From: Enterobacter sp. 10-1
Lineage (GTDB): Bacteria; Pseudomonadota; Gammaproteobacteria; Enterobacterales; Enterobacteriaceae
Length of the DNA stretch: 64,000 nt
Assembly (NCBI GenBank): GCA_002270295.1
Contig: NISF01000001.1
Coordinates: 186,001-250,000, forward strand
Reading direction: 5' to 3'
Shown: positions 42,925-52,679 of the stretch, piece by piece
Position numbering within the stretch: the first letter of the stretch is position 1
Layout of the letters: each line of letters opens with the position of its first letter
The notes under the pieces: generated by a model
Database searches by the model: none
Told to the model about the DNA's origin: nothing
The model's input: the letters and a program-made list of their open reading frames with translations, nothing else
Translations under genes and position numbers: made by a program

Positions 42925-43053
42925 TCATTGCTCTGCGACGGCAAAGCGCGCCCCTGAAAGCGTGGCGGCGGCGCGACGGAGATAGTGCATTTGCATGACG
43001 GTTTGATGAAATTCGCGGCGGCTTTCTTTTAACGGCACAAAATGATAAGTCAC
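42925..43053 (-). pseudogene. 42-codon open frame, possible remnant
   Basis: A GTG-started frame of 42 codons (VTYHFVPLKESRREFHQ..., ending FAVAEQ) in the 334-bp gap between ybbP and the porin gene. No ribosome site is visible. It reads like the conserved tail of a lost gene, perhaps scar from the rearrangement at this site, where E. coli has rhs. Low confidence; nothing else is recognisable in the gap besides the ybbP terminator and the porin leader. Confidence 0.25.
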
Positions 43054-43160
43054 TGATTTTTAAGAGCACGAAAGCTTAAAAACGCGACAACACGACGCTC
43101 GTAATCACGGTTAATATTCACCTTGCAAATATAAGGTTGCTTATTACTCAAGGAAAAAGC

Positions 43161-44306
43161 ATGGCACATAAAATAAAAGCGCTGGCGATGACGATCGGCG
43201 CAGTACTGGCAGTGACTTCTTTTGCTTCCCAGGCTGAGATTACGCTGCTGAAACAAGATCCGCAGGCCGGCGACCCGTTAAGCCGCCTGAACTTCACCGT
43301 CGGCGGAAGTATTCGTCCGCAGTTCAACATGATGTCCGGCGATGGCGATAAAGGCTCCTATAAGCGTAACGGTTTCGACGGCGGTACCCGTTTCCGCTTC
43401 GCCGCTGATTATTATCTGTTTGATGATATTAGCTGGATCAGCTATTACGAACTGGGGGTCAATATTCCGGCGCTGTTCGACTGGGATAATCACTATGCGG
43501 AAGGCGCTAATAACACCTCTCGCCGTATGCTGTATACCGGGCTGAAGAGCGACACCTGGGGGACGCTAACCTACGGTCAGCAAAACAGTATTTATTACGA
43601 TGTGGTCGGCGCTAAGACGGATATTTGGGATTACGACATGATCGCCCAGGCGCCGGGTAACGGGATCAACGGCGATTACGATGGTTCTTACCGCTCGCGC
43701 AATATGCTCAAGTATAAGAAATCTGCCGGCGACGTCGATCTTTATGCTTCTTATCTGTTTGAAGATAATGAGTATCTGCCGGGGAATGGCCTGCGCTATA
43801 AGCGTAAAGGCGGGGGCTCCGTTGGCGTGGATTACCACATCATGAAGGACCTGACCTGGGGTACGGCGTGGAACTATACGCGTGCCGAAATGCGCGATCC
43901 TTCCAGCGCTGAGAATAAAACCTATGACCAGAATATCCTCGGTACCGCCCTAAGCTGGACGCCGGATAACTGGACCTTCTCCTTCGGCGGCGGCTGGTAT
44001 CAGAACTTCCTGACCACCAAAAAAGCCGATGTGAATAATTACTTCGCCGGCGATGCCTGGGGTATTGAGTACTTTGCGGGCTATAAAATCCCGGTTGGCC
44101 AGTACGCGCTTAAATCCGTTCAGCCGTACTTTATGGGCGACCGCCTGGAATACGTGAACGGACGTAACTACCAGCGCATTGATAACGGTCTGGGGATCAG
44201 CTTCCAGCTGGATTATGGCTTCCGCGTTGATTACGAACACGTCTTTACTTCGAGCACCGACAACCTGGGCGATATGAACCTGGTGCGTCTGCGCTACGAC
44301 TTCTAA
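43161..44306 (+). CDS. Outer-membrane porin (OmpC/OmpF-unlike, substrate unknown)
   Basis: 381-residue predicted beta-barrel porin. Start MAHKIKALAMTIG at 43161 has AAGGAAA 6 bp upstream; the frame can be extended upstream to a TTG/ATG at 43137 but that is unlikely. Signal peptide ends at ASQA, about residue 23. Alternating aromatic strands, many YG/WG turns, and a C-terminal Phe (LVRLRYDF) typical of BAM substrates. It resembles the general Gram-negative porin superfamily found in Klebsiella at this place, but the name and substrate are not recognised. Stands alone between the ybbP terminator and selU (convergent). Confidence 0.85.
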   Translation: MAHKIKALAMTIGAVLAVTSFASQAEITLLKQDPQAGDPLSRLNFTVGGSIRPQFNMMSGDGDKGSYKRNGFDGGTRFRFAADYYLFDDISWISYYELGVNIPALFDWDNHYAEGANNTSRRMLYTGLKSDTWGTLTYGQQNSIYYDVVGAKTDIWDYDMIAQAPGNGINGDYDGSYRSRNMLKYKKSAGDVDLYASYLFEDNEYLPGNGLRYKRKGGGSVGVDYHIMKDLTWGTAWNYTRAEMRDPSSAENKTYDQNILGTALSWTPDNWTFSFGGGWYQNFLTTKKADVNNYFAGDAWGIEYFAGYKIPVGQYALKSVQPYFMGDRLEYVNGRNYQRIDNGLGISFQLDYGFRVDYEHVFTSSTDNLGDMNLVRLRYDF

Positions 44307-44334
44307 ACCGCGACCTCCCGCGCAGCGCGACGCC

Positions 44335-44370
44335 GAAAATCCCGGCTTGCGCTGCGTTTACGCGGGCTAC
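44335..44370. repeat. REP-like unit at the porin/selU convergence
   Basis: CCCGGCTTGCGCTGCG followed by TTTACGCGGGCTAC forms a REP-like imperfect palindrome overlapping the end of selU. Typical location for a REP between convergent genes. Confidence 0.5.
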
Positions 44371-45443
44371 CGCGCCAGCCAGGAGGCGACGTCCTGCCAG
44401 GTTCCGCGAAAGATAATCTTCTCTGCCTTTTTACCCAGCTGATAGCGATACATTGGGTCGTAGTACTCTTTCAATAGCGGAACAAGCCACGCAAAATGCG
44501 CATCGGTGCTCGCCGTACGCAGCTGTTCAGCCAGCGCGTCATCAAGCAGGGCGGTGAGCTGAGCAAAACGCTGGAGCCCCAGGCGACGGCGGATAGCGAA
44601 CAGGCCGTGGTGCAGATACGCGCTGTACTCCTGCCAGCCCCGATCTTCGCCGTACGCGGCTATAAAGTCGCGGTGCATCCGGTCAAAATACTCCTCCCGC
44701 AAGCGCGCCAGGCGGACGTCAAACGGGTCCTCCACCACCGCCAGCGGCGATTGCGCCATGCGCTCGCGCAGGCATTCCGGCAGATGGTTGGCGCCTATCA
44801 TATGCCCTTCATCCTCCAGCACCCAGCGGCGCTGGCTGGCCGCTTTTTTCAGCATTGCGACCGCGAGGTGGTTTTCAAACGTCGCCTGAGCATGCTGGTC
44901 GCGCAGCGTCCGCCCGAACGATGAGCCGCGATGGTGGGCGAGCCCTTCGAGGTCGATTCCGTCGGGCCGCGTGCCGACCAGCTGAGTTTTACCGTTGCCG
45001 GTGCAGCCGCCGATAAGCACTATCGAGCGCTGGACCAGCTCCTGCGTCAGCTGGATGGCGGCCTGGCGCAGCGCCTTATAGCCGCCGACGATCAGCGGAT
45101 AATCGACGCCCGATTCGCGCAGCCACTGCTGAACAATGTGCGAGCGCTGGCCGCCGCGGGCGCAGCAAAGATAGCCCTGAGGATTGCGTAAGCAGGCTTC
45201 ACGCCACGCCCGCATGCGTTGGGCGCGAATGTCGCCATTGACCAGGCGATGGCCGAGCGCCAGGGCGGCTTCTGCCCCCTGACGTTTATAGCAGGTGCCG
45301 ACGGCGGCGCGTTCTTCATCGTCCATCAGCGGCAGGTTGAGCGCTGCGGGGAGAGCGCTTTGGCTGAATTCAACCGGGGCGCGTACGTCAATGAGTGGGG
45401 TATCCGCGGCGAGAATTGCGCGGTAATCCGTCCCATTATTCAT
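44367..45443 (-). CDS. selU: tRNA 2-selenouridine/geranyl-2-thiouridine synthase SelU
   Basis: 358 residues (E. coli MnmH/SelU 364). N-terminal rhodanese domain with the catalytic Cys in CCARGGQRS (about residue 94), followed by a P-loop domain [11 protein letters not shown] near 145. It converts 2-thiouridine at wobble position 34 of some tRNAs, via a geranylated intermediate, to selenouridine using selenophosphate. Convergent with the porin gene; purK lies upstream on the same strand after a hairpin. Confidence 0.95.
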   Translation of the reverse strand: MNNGTDYRAILAADTPLIDVRAPVEFSQSALPAALNLPLMDDEERAAVGTCYKRQGAEAALALGHRLVNGDIRAQRMRAWREACLRNPQGYLCCARGGQRSHIVQQWLRESGVDYPLIVGGYKALRQAAIQLTQELVQRSIVLIGGCTGNGKTQLVGTRPDGIDLEGLAHHRGSSFGRTLRDQHAQATFENHLAVAMLKKAASQRRWVLEDEGHMIGANHLPECLRERMAQSPLAVVEDPFDVRLARLREEYFDRMHRDFIAAYGEDRGWQEYSAYLHHGLFAIRRRLGLQRFAQLTALLDDALAEQLRTASTDAHFAWLVPLLKEYYDPMYRYQLGKKAEKIIFRGTWQDVASWLAR

Positions 45444-45512
45444 GGGTCTTCCTTTTGCAGTGAAACCGAGATTTTCTGTAAAGCGAAGGAGGGATTCTAC
45501 GCGCCTGAAGGC

Positions 45513-45547
45513 GTGCCGGGGAAGGAATAACGCGCTTCCCCCGGCAC
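45513..45547. terminator. Stem-loop between purK and selU
   Basis: GTGCCGGGGAAG (45513-45524) pairs with CTTCCCCCGGCAC (45535-45547) apart from one bulged C. It lies 8 bp beyond the purK stop. There is no T-run on either strand, so it is terminator-like rather than a classical terminator. Confidence 0.5.
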
Positions 45548-45554
45548 GAAAGGC

Positions 45555-46622
45555 TTAGTTAAGCTGTGACTGCGCCCAGAAAATACCGCTGGCGTACTCC
45601 GGCGGCAGCAGCGGCTTTAACGCTTCGAGCGTGGCGCTCAGGCGGTCGGTATCGCTGTCGGTGAGGTTCAGGTGGCCCACTTTGCGGCCCGGACGAACCT
45701 CTTTGTCATACCAGTGCAGGTGCACCAGCGGCAGCTTCAGCCAGTCGTAATTGAGATCGGTGCCGATCAGGTTGATCATCACCGACGGGCTGTTGACCAC
45801 CGGCGGCGGCAGCGGCAGGTCGGTAATGGCCCGCAAATGCAGCTCAAACTGGCTGATGGAGGCGCCGTTCTGCGTCCAGTGGCCGCTGTTGTGCACGCGC
45901 GGGGCCAGCTCGTTGATCAGCAGACCATCGGCGGTGACGAAGCACTCCATCGCCATGACGCCGACGTATTTCAGCTCTTCCATAATGGCGGACAGCATGC
46001 CTTCGGCCTGATCCTGCTGGCGGGCATTGGCCTGCGGGAAGGCCACGCTGGTGCGCAGAATCCCGTCCTGATGCAGGTTGCGGGTCAGCGGATAGAACAC
46101 CGTGCTGCCATCCTGAGCGCGGGCGCCAACCAGCGACACTTCGCCGGAGAAGTTAATTCCCCGTTCGACGATGCATTCGCCGTAGTTATCGTCGGGCAGC
46201 TGCGCGCAGTCGTTCTCACGCAGACGCCACTGGCCGCGCCCGTCGTAGCCGCCCACGCGGCGTTTAACGATAGCCAGCTCGCCCAGGGTCGCGAAAATCT
46301 CCGGCCACTGGTTTTTATCCGCCAGCAGCTGCCACGGCGCGGTGGCCAGGCCCAGCCTGTCGAACAGCTGCTTTTGCGTCAGGCGATCGGCAATAATGGG
46401 AAACACGTCGCGGTTAACAAACGCCGGGTGACGTGCCAGTTCGCGGGTGAGGGCCGTTTCCGGCCAGCGCTCGATTTCAGCGGTGATGACGCTTTGCTGA
46501 AACGGCACCGCTTCAGGATCGGCCTCAAGGCCAACCGGCCAGACCGCGATACCCAGCGGCTCTCCGGCCTGGCGCAGCATGCGGCCGAGCTGGCCGTTGC
46601 CGAGGATACAAACCTGCTTCAT
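45555..46622 (-). CDS. purK: N5-carboxyaminoimidazole ribonucleotide synthase PurK
   Basis: ATP-grasp enzyme that carboxylates AIR to N5-CAIR in purine synthesis. 355 residues (E. coli 355). N-terminal [18 protein letters not shown]-grasp segment [14 protein letters not shown] near 121, and the conserved EVSLVGAR and [11 protein letters not shown] motifs. It overlaps purE by 4 bp (ATGA), forming the purEK operon under the PurR site upstream of purE. Confidence 0.98.
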   Translation of the reverse strand: MKQVCILGNGQLGRMLRQAGEPLGIAVWPVGLEADPEAVPFQQSVITAEIERWPETALTRELARHPAFVNRDVFPIIADRLTQKQLFDRLGLATAPWQLLADKNQWPEIFATLGELAIVKRRVGGYDGRGQWRLRENDCAQLPDDNYGECIVERGINFSGEVSLVGARAQDGSTVFYPLTRNLHQDGILRTSVAFPQANARQQDQAEGMLSAIMEELKYVGVMAMECFVTADGLLINELAPRVHNSGHWTQNGASISQFELHLRAITDLPLPPPVVNSPSVMINLIGTDLNYDWLKLPLVHLHWYDKEVRPGRKVGHLNLTDSDTDRLSATLEALKPLLPPEYASGIFWAQSQLN

Positions 46623-47128
46623 GCCGCACCCCGTGGGTCCGGATTATCCAGCACTTCATCGGTTTGCGCCTGGCGCCATGCGCTCAGGCGCTGGTGCAGT
46701 TCGGCGTCGTGCACCGCCAGAATCTGCGCCGCCAGCAGGGCGGCGTTGGCGGCGCCGGCTTTACCTATGGCCAGGGTGCCGACCGGGATCCCGCGCGGCA
46801 TCTGGACGATGGAGTAGAGGCTGTCAACGCCGCTCAGCGCAGCGCTCTGTACCGGCACGCCTAAGACCGGGACCAGCGTTTTCGCCGCAATCATGCCCGG
46901 CAGATGCGCCGCGCCGCCCGCACCGGCAATAATCACCTGATAGCCGTTGCTTTCCGCGCCTTCGGCGAAGCTGAACAGCTTATCGGGAGTACGGTGCGCG
47001 GAGACCACTTCAACATGGTACGGAACGTTCAGGGCATCAAGGATTTCTGCGGTAAACTGCATGGTAGCCCAGTCGCTTTTGGACCCCATCACGATGGCGA
47101 TACGCGCCGAATTATTGCGGGAAGACAT
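46619..47128 (-). CDS. purE: N5-CAIR mutase PurE
   Basis: Converts N5-CAIR to CAIR. 169 residues (E. coli 169). Conserved [11 protein letters not shown] (active-site Ser, about 14-24), SAHRTPDK near 43-50, and [15 protein letters not shown] near 71-85. First gene of purEK; PurR box 73 bp upstream. Confidence 0.98.
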   Translation of the reverse strand: MSSRNNSARIAIVMGSKSDWATMQFTAEILDALNVPYHVEVVSAHRTPDKLFSFAEGAESNGYQVIIAGAGGAAHLPGMIAAKTLVPVLGVPVQSAALSGVDSLYSIVQMPRGIPVGTLAIGKAGAANAALLAAQILAVHDAELHQRLSAWRQAQTDEVLDNPDPRGAA

Positions 47129-47200
47129 GCGTCTTAAAACTCCTGTGGGTGTGCTTCACACTGCTTTAGAGGCCACAGAGAATAACACGATATACGGGCG

Positions 47201-47216
47201 AGGAAAACGGTTGCGT
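47201..47216 (-). promoter_or_regulatory. PurR operator of purEK
   Basis: Minus strand ACGCAACCGTTTTCCT, a 16-mer matching the PurR consensus ACGCAAACGTTTTCGT at 13 of 16 positions, and like the E. coli purE site. It lies between purE and lpxH, 73 bp upstream of purE. Confidence 0.9.
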
Positions 47217-47247
47217 AGGCTGATGTCGGCGGAAAATAGCGCGATAA

Positions 47248-47970
47248 TTAAAACGGGAAAGGGATCAGTTCAACGTCGTCTTTGGTGACTTTGACCATCG
47301 AACCTTCGCTGTGCCACGCGCCGAGGACCACGCGAAAAGCCGGCATGCCGTTAGCCTCCATTTGGTGGATGGCCGGGCGATGGGTATGACCGTGGATCAG
47401 CCACTGTACGCGATGCTTTTCCAGGGTCGCCACTACCGCCTGTTGGTTAACGTCCATAATCTCCATCGACTTACTGCTGTTGGCCGCGGTGCTGTTGGCG
47501 CGCATTTTAGCGGCGATACGGCGGCGAATAAACAGCGGCAGGGCAAGGAAAAGACGTTGGATCCACGGTGTATGCACCTTAGCGCGAAACGCCAGATAGC
47601 CGGCATCGTCGGTACAGAGGGTGTCGCCATGCATAATTAAAACGCGGCGACCGTAGAGATCGAGCACGTTCTCTTCCGTCAGCAGCGTCATACCGCAGGC
47701 GCGGGCAAAGCGCTGGCCGATAAGAAAATCGCGGTTGCCGTGGACGAAAAAGCAGGGGACGCCGGAGCGGGTCAATGCGCTGAGCGCGGCGGCGATTTCC
47801 TGATGCAGCGGGTTAGGATCGTCATCGCCGATCCAGGCTTCAAACAGGTCGCCGAGGATATAGAGCGCGTCCGCCTCGCGGGCCTGGCCGCGTAAAAAGC
47901 GGAGAAAACCGGCGACGATCGCCGGTTCTTCGGTTTGCAGATGCAGGTCTGCAATAAAAAGTGTCGCCAC
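47248..47970 (-). CDS. lpxH: UDP-2,3-diacylglucosamine diphosphatase LpxH
   Basis: Calcineurin-like hydrolase of lipid A synthesis producing lipid X. 240 residues. Metal-binding motifs: FIADLHLQ (Asp8, His10), [11 protein letters not shown] near 41, FVHGNRDF near 76, IMHGDTL and [10 protein letters not shown] near 195. It lies 3 bp after ppiB on the same strand, so they are cotranscribed as in E. coli. Confidence 0.97.
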   Translation of the reverse strand: MATLFIADLHLQTEEPAIVAGFLRFLRGQAREADALYILGDLFEAWIGDDDPNPLHQEIAAALSALTRSGVPCFFVHGNRDFLIGQRFARACGMTLLTEENVLDLYGRRVLIMHGDTLCTDDAGYLAFRAKVHTPWIQRLFLALPLFIRRRIAAKMRANSTAANSSKSMEIMDVNQQAVVATLEKHRVQWLIHGHTHRPAIHQMEANGMPAFRVVLGAWHSEGSMVKVTKDDVELIPFPF

Positions 47971-47973
47971 GAA

Positions 47974-48468
47974 TTATTCGCTGACGCTGACGCTTTTGAT
48001 CACCACATCTTCTTTCGGCACATCCTGATGCATGCCGCTGCGGCCGGTAGAAACCGCTTTGATTTTGTCTACCACGTCCATGCCTTCAACGACTTCAGCA
48101 AATACGCAGTAGCCCCAACCCTGCAGGTTTTCACCAGAGAAGTTCAGGAAGTCGTTATCAGCCACGTTGATGAAGAACTGCGCGGTGGCGGAGTGCGGCG
48201 CCTGAGTACGGGCCATCGCCAGAGTACCGCGGGTGTTTTTCAGACCGTTGTTAGCTTCGTTCTGGATCGGAGACTTGGTTGTTTTCTGCTCCATGCCCGG
48301 CTCAAAACCGCCGCCCTGGATCATAAAGCCGTTGATAACACGGTGGAAAATGGTGTTGTTGTAGAAACCTTCGCGGCAGTAGTCCAGGAAGTTTTTAACT
48401 GTTTCCGGCGCTTTTTCGTCAAAGGTTTTGATTACGATATCGCCATGATTAGTGTGGAAAGTAACCAT
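47974..48468 (-). CDS. ppiB: Peptidyl-prolyl isomerase B (cyclophilin)
   Basis: Cytosolic cyclophilin, 164 residues from [10 protein letters not shown] at 48468 (E. coli 164); the frame extends to 48567 but those 33 residues are not cyclophilin-like. Motifs: [18 protein letters not shown] (catalytic Arg), [14 protein letters not shown] and [18 protein letters not shown]. Divergent from cysS, followed closely by lpxH. Confidence 0.97.
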   Translation of the reverse strand: MVTFHTNHGDIVIKTFDEKAPETVKNFLDYCREGFYNNTIFHRVINGFMIQGGGFEPGMEQKTTKSPIQNEANNGLKNTRGTLAMARTQAPHSATAQFFINVADNDFLNFSGENLQGWGYCVFAEVVEGMDVVDKIKAVSTGRSGMHQDVPKEDVVIKSVSVSE

Positions 48469-48641
48469 TTTTGCATCCTGTTCCGATGATTGTGGTGCTT
48501 GAACCCAAGGTTGGGCGTGACATAGGGGGCTGTTATAGCATAACCGCGGGGTTGGATCACCTTGCATTGTGTGCTGCTTCGGGGTTGAATTCAGGTTAGA
48601 ATACGCGGCTTATCACTACACACGTTTACACGGAATCTTCG

Positions 48642-50027
48642 ATGTTAAAAATTTTTAATACACTGACGCGCCAAAAAGAAGAGTTTAAACCTATTCATGC
48701 CGGGGAAGTTGGCATGTACGTGTGTGGTATCACCGTTTACGATCTCTGTCACATCGGTCACGGCCGTACTTTTGTCTCTTTTGACGTGGTGGCTCGCTAC
48801 CTGCGCTTCCTCGGCTATAAGCTGAAGTATGTTCGCAACATTACCGATATTGACGACAAAATCATTAAGCGTGCGAATGAGAACGGCGAAAGCTTCGTGG
48901 CGCTGGTCGATCGCATGATTGGCGAAATGCATAAAGATTTTGATGCGCTGAATATTCTGCGCCCGGACCTTGAGCCGCGCGCGACGCATCATATTGCGGA
49001 AATTATTGAAATCACCGGGCAGCTGATCGCCCGCGAGCACGCCTACGTGGCGGATAACGGCGACGTGATGTTCTCGGTTCCGACCGATCCGAACTACGGT
49101 CAGCTGTCGCGCCAGGATCTGGAGCAGCTGCAGGCGGGCGCTCGCGTTGACGTGGTTGACGTCAAGCGTAACCCGATGGACTTCGTGCTGTGGAAGATGT
49201 CGAAAGAGGGTGAGCCGAGCTGGCCGTCTCCGTGGGGCGCAGGGCGTCCGGGCTGGCACATCGAATGTTCGGCGATGAACTGCAAACAGCTGGGCAACCA
49301 TTTTGATATTCACGGCGGCGGTTCGGATCTGATGTTCCCGCACCACGAAAACGAGATCGCGCAGTCTACCTGCGCGCACGACGGTGAATACGTGAACTAC
49401 TGGATGCACTCCGGCATGGTGATGATTGACCGCGAAAAGATGTCGAAATCGCTGGGCAACTTCTTTACCGTGCGCGATGTGCTGAAGTTCTACGATGCCG
49501 AAACCATCCGCTACTTCCTGATGTCCGGCCACTATCGTAGCCAGCTGAACTACAGCGAAGAGAACCTGAAGCAGGCGCGTTCTGCGCTGGAGCGGCTGTA
49601 CACCGCGCTGCGCGGTACCGACAGCAGCGTAGCCCCGGCCGGCGGCGAGGCGTTTGAAGCGCGCTTTGTGGAAGCGATGGACGATGATTTCAACACCCCG
49701 GAAGCCTATTCGGTGCTGTTCGATATGGCGCGCGAAGTGAACCGTCTGAAAACCGAAGATGCGCAGGCGGCGAACGCGCTGGCGGCGCATATGCGTAAGC
49801 TCTCCGGCGTGCTGGGCCTGCTGGAGCAGGAGCCGGACGTGTTCCTGCAGAGCGGGGCGCAGGCGGATGATGGCGAAGTGGCTGAGATTGAAGCGCTGAT
49901 TCAGCAGCGTCTCGATGCGCGTAAAGCGAAGGACTGGGCCGCAGCGGACGCCGCGCGTGACCGTCTCAACGAGATGGGTATCGTGCTGGAAGATGGCGCT
50001 CAGGGCACCACCTGGCGCCGCAAGTAG
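48642..50027 (+). CDS. cysS: Cysteinyl-tRNA synthetase
   Basis: 461 residues (E. coli 461). HIGH-type motif CHIGHGRTF near residue 35 with catalytic zinc ligand Cys28 (YVCGITVYD); [10 protein letters not shown] near 208 supplies another zinc Cys; [11 protein letters not shown] near 266. C-terminal helical anticodon-binding domain. Divergent from ppiB and closed by a terminator shared with ybcJ; a REP-like hairpin (CCCCGG at 50041 / CCGGGG at 50056) lies after the stop. Confidence 0.98.
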   Translation: MLKIFNTLTRQKEEFKPIHAGEVGMYVCGITVYDLCHIGHGRTFVSFDVVARYLRFLGYKLKYVRNITDIDDKIIKRANENGESFVALVDRMIGEMHKDFDALNILRPDLEPRATHHIAEIIEITGQLIAREHAYVADNGDVMFSVPTDPNYGQLSRQDLEQLQAGARVDVVDVKRNPMDFVLWKMSKEGEPSWPSPWGAGRPGWHIECSAMNCKQLGNHFDIHGGGSDLMFPHHENEIAQSTCAHDGEYVNYWMHSGMVMIDREKMSKSLGNFFTVRDVLKFYDAETIRYFLMSGHYRSQLNYSEENLKQARSALERLYTALRGTDSSVAPAGGEAFEARFVEAMDDDFNTPEAYSVLFDMAREVNRLKTEDAQAANALAAHMRKLSGVLGLLEQEPDVFLQSGAQADDGEVAEIEALIQQRLDARKAKDWAAADAARDRLNEMGIVLEDGAQGTTWRRK

Positions 50028-50100
50028 GCCTGGAGCCGTACCCCGGGCGAGGCGTCCGGGGATATCAGAGTCTTGCGCGAAATAAATTAAGCGAAATAAA

Positions 50101-50133
50101 AATGCCGGACCTTCAGGGGCCCGGCATTTTTTT
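50101..50133. terminator. Bidirectional terminator between cysS and ybcJ
   Basis: AATGCCGG (50101-50108) and CCGGCATT (50121-50128) flank a 12-base loop, with T7 after (50127-50133) and AAAAA before, so it can work for both convergent genes. Confidence 0.88.
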
Positions 50134-50148
50134 ATTCAGCGACGGCAA

Positions 50149-50361
50149 TCAGGCGGTGATGGTTACGCTCTGGCCTTCAAAGCTCACAGTCTGGCCGGCA
50201 ACGATCTTGCAGCGCTTGCGGGTTTCAACCGCCCCGTCGACTTTAACCAGACCGTCGGCAATGACGATTTTTGCCTGCGCGCCGCTTTCGCTCCAGCCTT
50301 CCAGCTTCAGCAGATCGCACAGCTCAACGTGCGGGTGTTTACCCAGAGAAAAAGTCGCCAT
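50149..50361 (-). CDS. ybcJ: S4-domain RNA-binding protein YbcJ
   Basis: 70 residues, the E. coli YbcJ length. S4-like fold: HVELCDLLKLEGWSESGAQAKIVIADGLVKVDG, followed by ETRKRCKIVAGQTVSF. Predicted to bind structured RNA, exact target unknown. It begins one base after the folD stop, so they are an operon. Confidence 0.96.
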   Translation of the reverse strand: MATFSLGKHPHVELCDLLKLEGWSESGAQAKIVIADGLVKVDGAVETRKRCKIVAGQTVSFEGQSVTITA

Positions 50362-50362
50362 C

Positions 50363-51229
50363 TTAGGCCTCCTGAATGTCGTGATACTCTTCGCACGCCT
50401 GCAGCGTGTTCTGAATTAGGGTGGCAACGGTCATCGGGCCGACGCCGCCAGGGACTGGCGTGATGTATGACGCGCGCGCGGCGGCATCTTCATAGACCAC
50501 ATCGCCAACCACTTTGCCGCTTTCCAGGCGGTTAATCCCGACATCGACCACAATCGCGCCTTCTTTAATCCATTCTCCCGGAATAAAGCCCGGTTTACCG
50601 ACCGCGACGATCAGCAGATCGGCATTTTCGACGTGCTGGCGCAGGTTTTTGGTAAAGCGGTGGGTAACGGTGGTGGTACAGCCTGCCAGCAGCAGCTCCA
50701 TGCTCATCGGGCGGCCGACGATGTTAGAGGCGCCGATCACCACCGCGTTCAGGCCGTAGGTATCGATGTTGTAGCGCTCAAGCAGCGTCACAATACCGCG
50801 CGGCGTGCACGGGCGCAGACGCGGAGCGCGCTGGCACAGGCGGCCGACGTTGTAGGGATGGAAACCATCGACGTCTTTGTCCGGCGCAATGCGTTCCAGT
50901 ACTTTCACATTATCGATCCCGGCAGGCAGCGGCAGCTGCACCAGGATACCGTCGATAGCCGAATCGGCATTCAGCGTATCGATAAGCTCCAGGAGCTCCG
51001 CTTCGCTGGTGGTTTCCGGAAGATCGTATGAGCGGGAGATGAACCCCACCTCTTCACACGCTTTGCGCTTGCTGCCGACATAAATCTGCGATGCCGGGTT
51101 GCTGCCAACCAGCACGACGGCTAACCCTGGAGCGCGTTTTCCGGCCGCAGTGCGCGCCTTCACTTTTTCCGCGACTTCAGAGCGCACCTGCTGCGCAATC
51201 GTTTTACCGTCAATAATTTTTGCTGCCAT
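50363..51229 (-). CDS. folD: Methylenetetrahydrofolate dehydrogenase/cyclohydrolase FolD
   Basis: Bifunctional C1-folate enzyme (5,10-methylene-THF to 10-formyl-THF). 288 residues (E. coli 288). Active-site Tyr-x-x-x-Lys in [13 protein letters not shown] near 50-62, [13 protein letters not shown], and the nucleotide-binding [13 protein letters not shown] near 163 and [12 protein letters not shown] near 262. Upstream (51230-51515) there is no gene; A+T-rich bases probably hold the folD promoter. Confidence 0.98.
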   Translation of the reverse strand: MAAKIIDGKTIAQQVRSEVAEKVKARTAAGKRAPGLAVVLVGSNPASQIYVGSKRKACEEVGFISRSYDLPETTSEAELLELIDTLNADSAIDGILVQLPLPAGIDNVKVLERIAPDKDVDGFHPYNVGRLCQRAPRLRPCTPRGIVTLLERYNIDTYGLNAVVIGASNIVGRPMSMELLLAGCTTTVTHRFTKNLRQHVENADLLIVAVGKPGFIPGEWIKEGAIVVDVGINRLESGKVVGDVVYEDAAARASYITPVPGGVGPMTVATLIQNTLQACEEYHDIQEA

Positions 51230-51515
51230 CAGAGAGAGGATTCCATCTGTATCTTAACGAAAGGGGGATGCGGATATTTTGTCAGAAGCCAGCCTCCCTG
51301 TCAGTCCTCGTTTGATTTTTTATCGCTTTTCGGCGCGAGGGGGGACGATAAACCATATCGTTGAGGCGGGTTTAAGATGAATAAATGGCGGACCAGCACG
51401 CATTTAAGCCGATGTTATGCTGGGAAATGACCGCGAGGATTGGATAATCCTTAGGCATCGCCTGTCGCATAAGTAGACAAGTGACCTACAGAAAACAGTT
51501 TGATGGCAAAATGCA

Positions 51516-51543
51516 TTGACTCATCAGGCGTGCACCGTATAAT
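51516..51543 (+). promoter_or_regulatory. Promoter of tRNA-Arg(UCU)
   Basis: TTGACT (51516-51521), 16-bp spacer, TATAAT (51538-51543), followed by a G+C-rich discriminator (TCCCGGCG), as expected for a stringently controlled stable RNA promoter. 40 bp upstream of the tRNA gene. Confidence 0.9.
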
Positions 51544-51582
51544 TCCCGGCGATTGCACATCATGAAGCTCCCGCTTCTCAGT

Positions 51583-51659
51583 GCGCCCTTAGCTCAGTTG
51601 GATAGAGCAACGGCCTTCTAAGCCGTAGGTCACAGGTTCGAGCCCTGTAGGGCGTACCA
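51583..51659 (+). tRNA. argU: tRNA-Arg (anticodon UCU)
   Basis: 77-nt gene including encoded CCA. Cloverleaf: acceptor GCGCCCT/AGGGCGT, D arm GCTC-AGTTGGATA-GAGC, anticodon stem CGGCC-TTCTAA-GGCCG-type with TCT in the loop, T arm CAGGTTCGAGCCCTG. Position (after folD) and sequence identify argU, the reader of rare AGA/AGG codons and a favoured phage integration site. First pair is G1-T72, wobble, where E. coli has G-C; see findings. Integrase remnant starts 18 bp downstream. Confidence 0.96.
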
Positions 51660-51677
51660 TTTAAAATCAACCACTTA

Positions 51678-51975
51678 TCAACTTCCTCCAGCCGCTGATT
51701 TTTCCGTGTGGGACATATTTGGGACATTTTCCTCAAAAATAGAGTCAATTTGTCGCGCATGTTCCGTTAAGTGGTTGGGTGCCAGGTGAGCATATCGCCG
51801 CACCATCTCAATGCTCTCCCAGCCTCCCATTTCCTGCAGGACAGATAGCGGTACGCCGGACTGAATTAACCAACTGGCCCACGTATGTCTCAGGTCATGA
51901 AAACGGAAGTCTTCAATTCCTGCTCGTTTGCATGCCGAGTTCCACGCGCGGTTATCATCAACCCGCATCTTCCTA
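51678..51975 (-). pseudogene. Tyrosine integrase, C-terminal remnant
   Basis: About 95 codons from roughly [16 protein letters not shown] to the stop. They hold the end of the catalytic domain: HDLRHTW (H-x-x-R), LQEMGGW and the nucleophile Tyr in VRRYAHL. The N-terminal SAM-like DNA-binding part and first catalytic Arg are missing. Beyond about 51,975 the reading continues into bases that are antisense to a phage gene, so a deletion joined the two. The stop lies 18 bp from the tRNA 3' end, the normal layout of an integrase at its att site. It cannot be active. Confidence 0.9.
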
Positions 51976-52004
51976 ACCGCGGGTGTTAGTGACCTGTCTG
52001 GTCG

Positions 52005-52367
52005 ATGCCATGCTTTCGTGAGAAGGCGCAGGCCAAAAACGCACTCGTTGCCGGCGGCATTGAAGCTGCGGCAAAGCTGCATGGGCGCATCGCCGAGCTG
52101 GAACCTATCAACGCAGCAGCCGAAAAACTGGTCCGCTGCAAAGGTCGCTATCACAGCGAGCAGAACTATCGCGCTCTGGCGGCGCTGTTTGGCGTAACGG
52201 CTCCAGACCTGCCGCCGCTGGATGGGGAGTCCCGCACCTTCACCGTGAAGCTGCCGCCCCGGGTTGATATCTCAAATGTCCCATTTGCAGCGCTCACCTG
52301 GAATTGCTGCCTGGACGAGATCGAGAAGCGTCTTACTGCCGCTGGCATCAAGTGGGAGGCTGAGTAG
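52005..52367 (+). pseudogene. 5'-truncated phage protein (Ea22-like C-terminus)
   Basis: Open for 120 codons; the first six residues (MPCFRE) are probably out-of-context sequence and homology-like text starts at [19 protein letters not shown], which is a mid-protein segment of lambdoid early-region proteins. The remainder, with [19 protein letters not shown], then LDEIEKRLTAAGIKWEAE at the end, looks like an Ea22-type or related accessory protein C-terminus. Its 5' part was lost at the junction with the integrase remnant. Stop TAG is immediately followed by the next ATG. Confidence 0.6.
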
Positions 52368-52679
52368 ATGGCTAACCTTCAGCTTGCAGTGAACGGTGAG
52401 TATTTCGACGCAATGAAGCGAGGCGAGAAAACAGAAGAGTATCGCCTCTTCAATGAGTATTGGCGGCGCCGGCTGGTCTGTGAGGCCTGGGAAGATTTCC
52501 CAAGGAAATTTGACCGCCTGATTATCACGCGGGGCTATCCGCGAGCAGACGACCACGACCGCCGCATTGATATCCCATATGACGGATTCGAAATCAAAAC
52601 CATTACTCACAAACATTTCGGCGACGAGCCTGTGAAGGTATTCGCCATCAAGGTGAATATCGAAGGAGCCAACCAATGA
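52368..52679 (+). CDS. ASCH-domain phage protein
   Basis: 103 residues. The N-terminal LQLAVNGEYFDAMKRGEKTEEYR is a classic ASCH-domain entry (Lys/Glu in GEKTEEYR), a PUA-like fold often binding RNA or modified nucleosides, common in phages. Downstream: IITRGYPRADDHDRR and FAIKVNIEG. Starts directly after the truncated gene and its stop overlaps the next ATG (ATGA). Function unknown. Confidence 0.85.
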   Translation: MANLQLAVNGEYFDAMKRGEKTEEYRLFNEYWRRRLVCEAWEDFPRKFDRLIITRGYPRADDHDRRIDIPYDGFEIKTITHKHFGDEPVKVFAIKVNIEGANQ

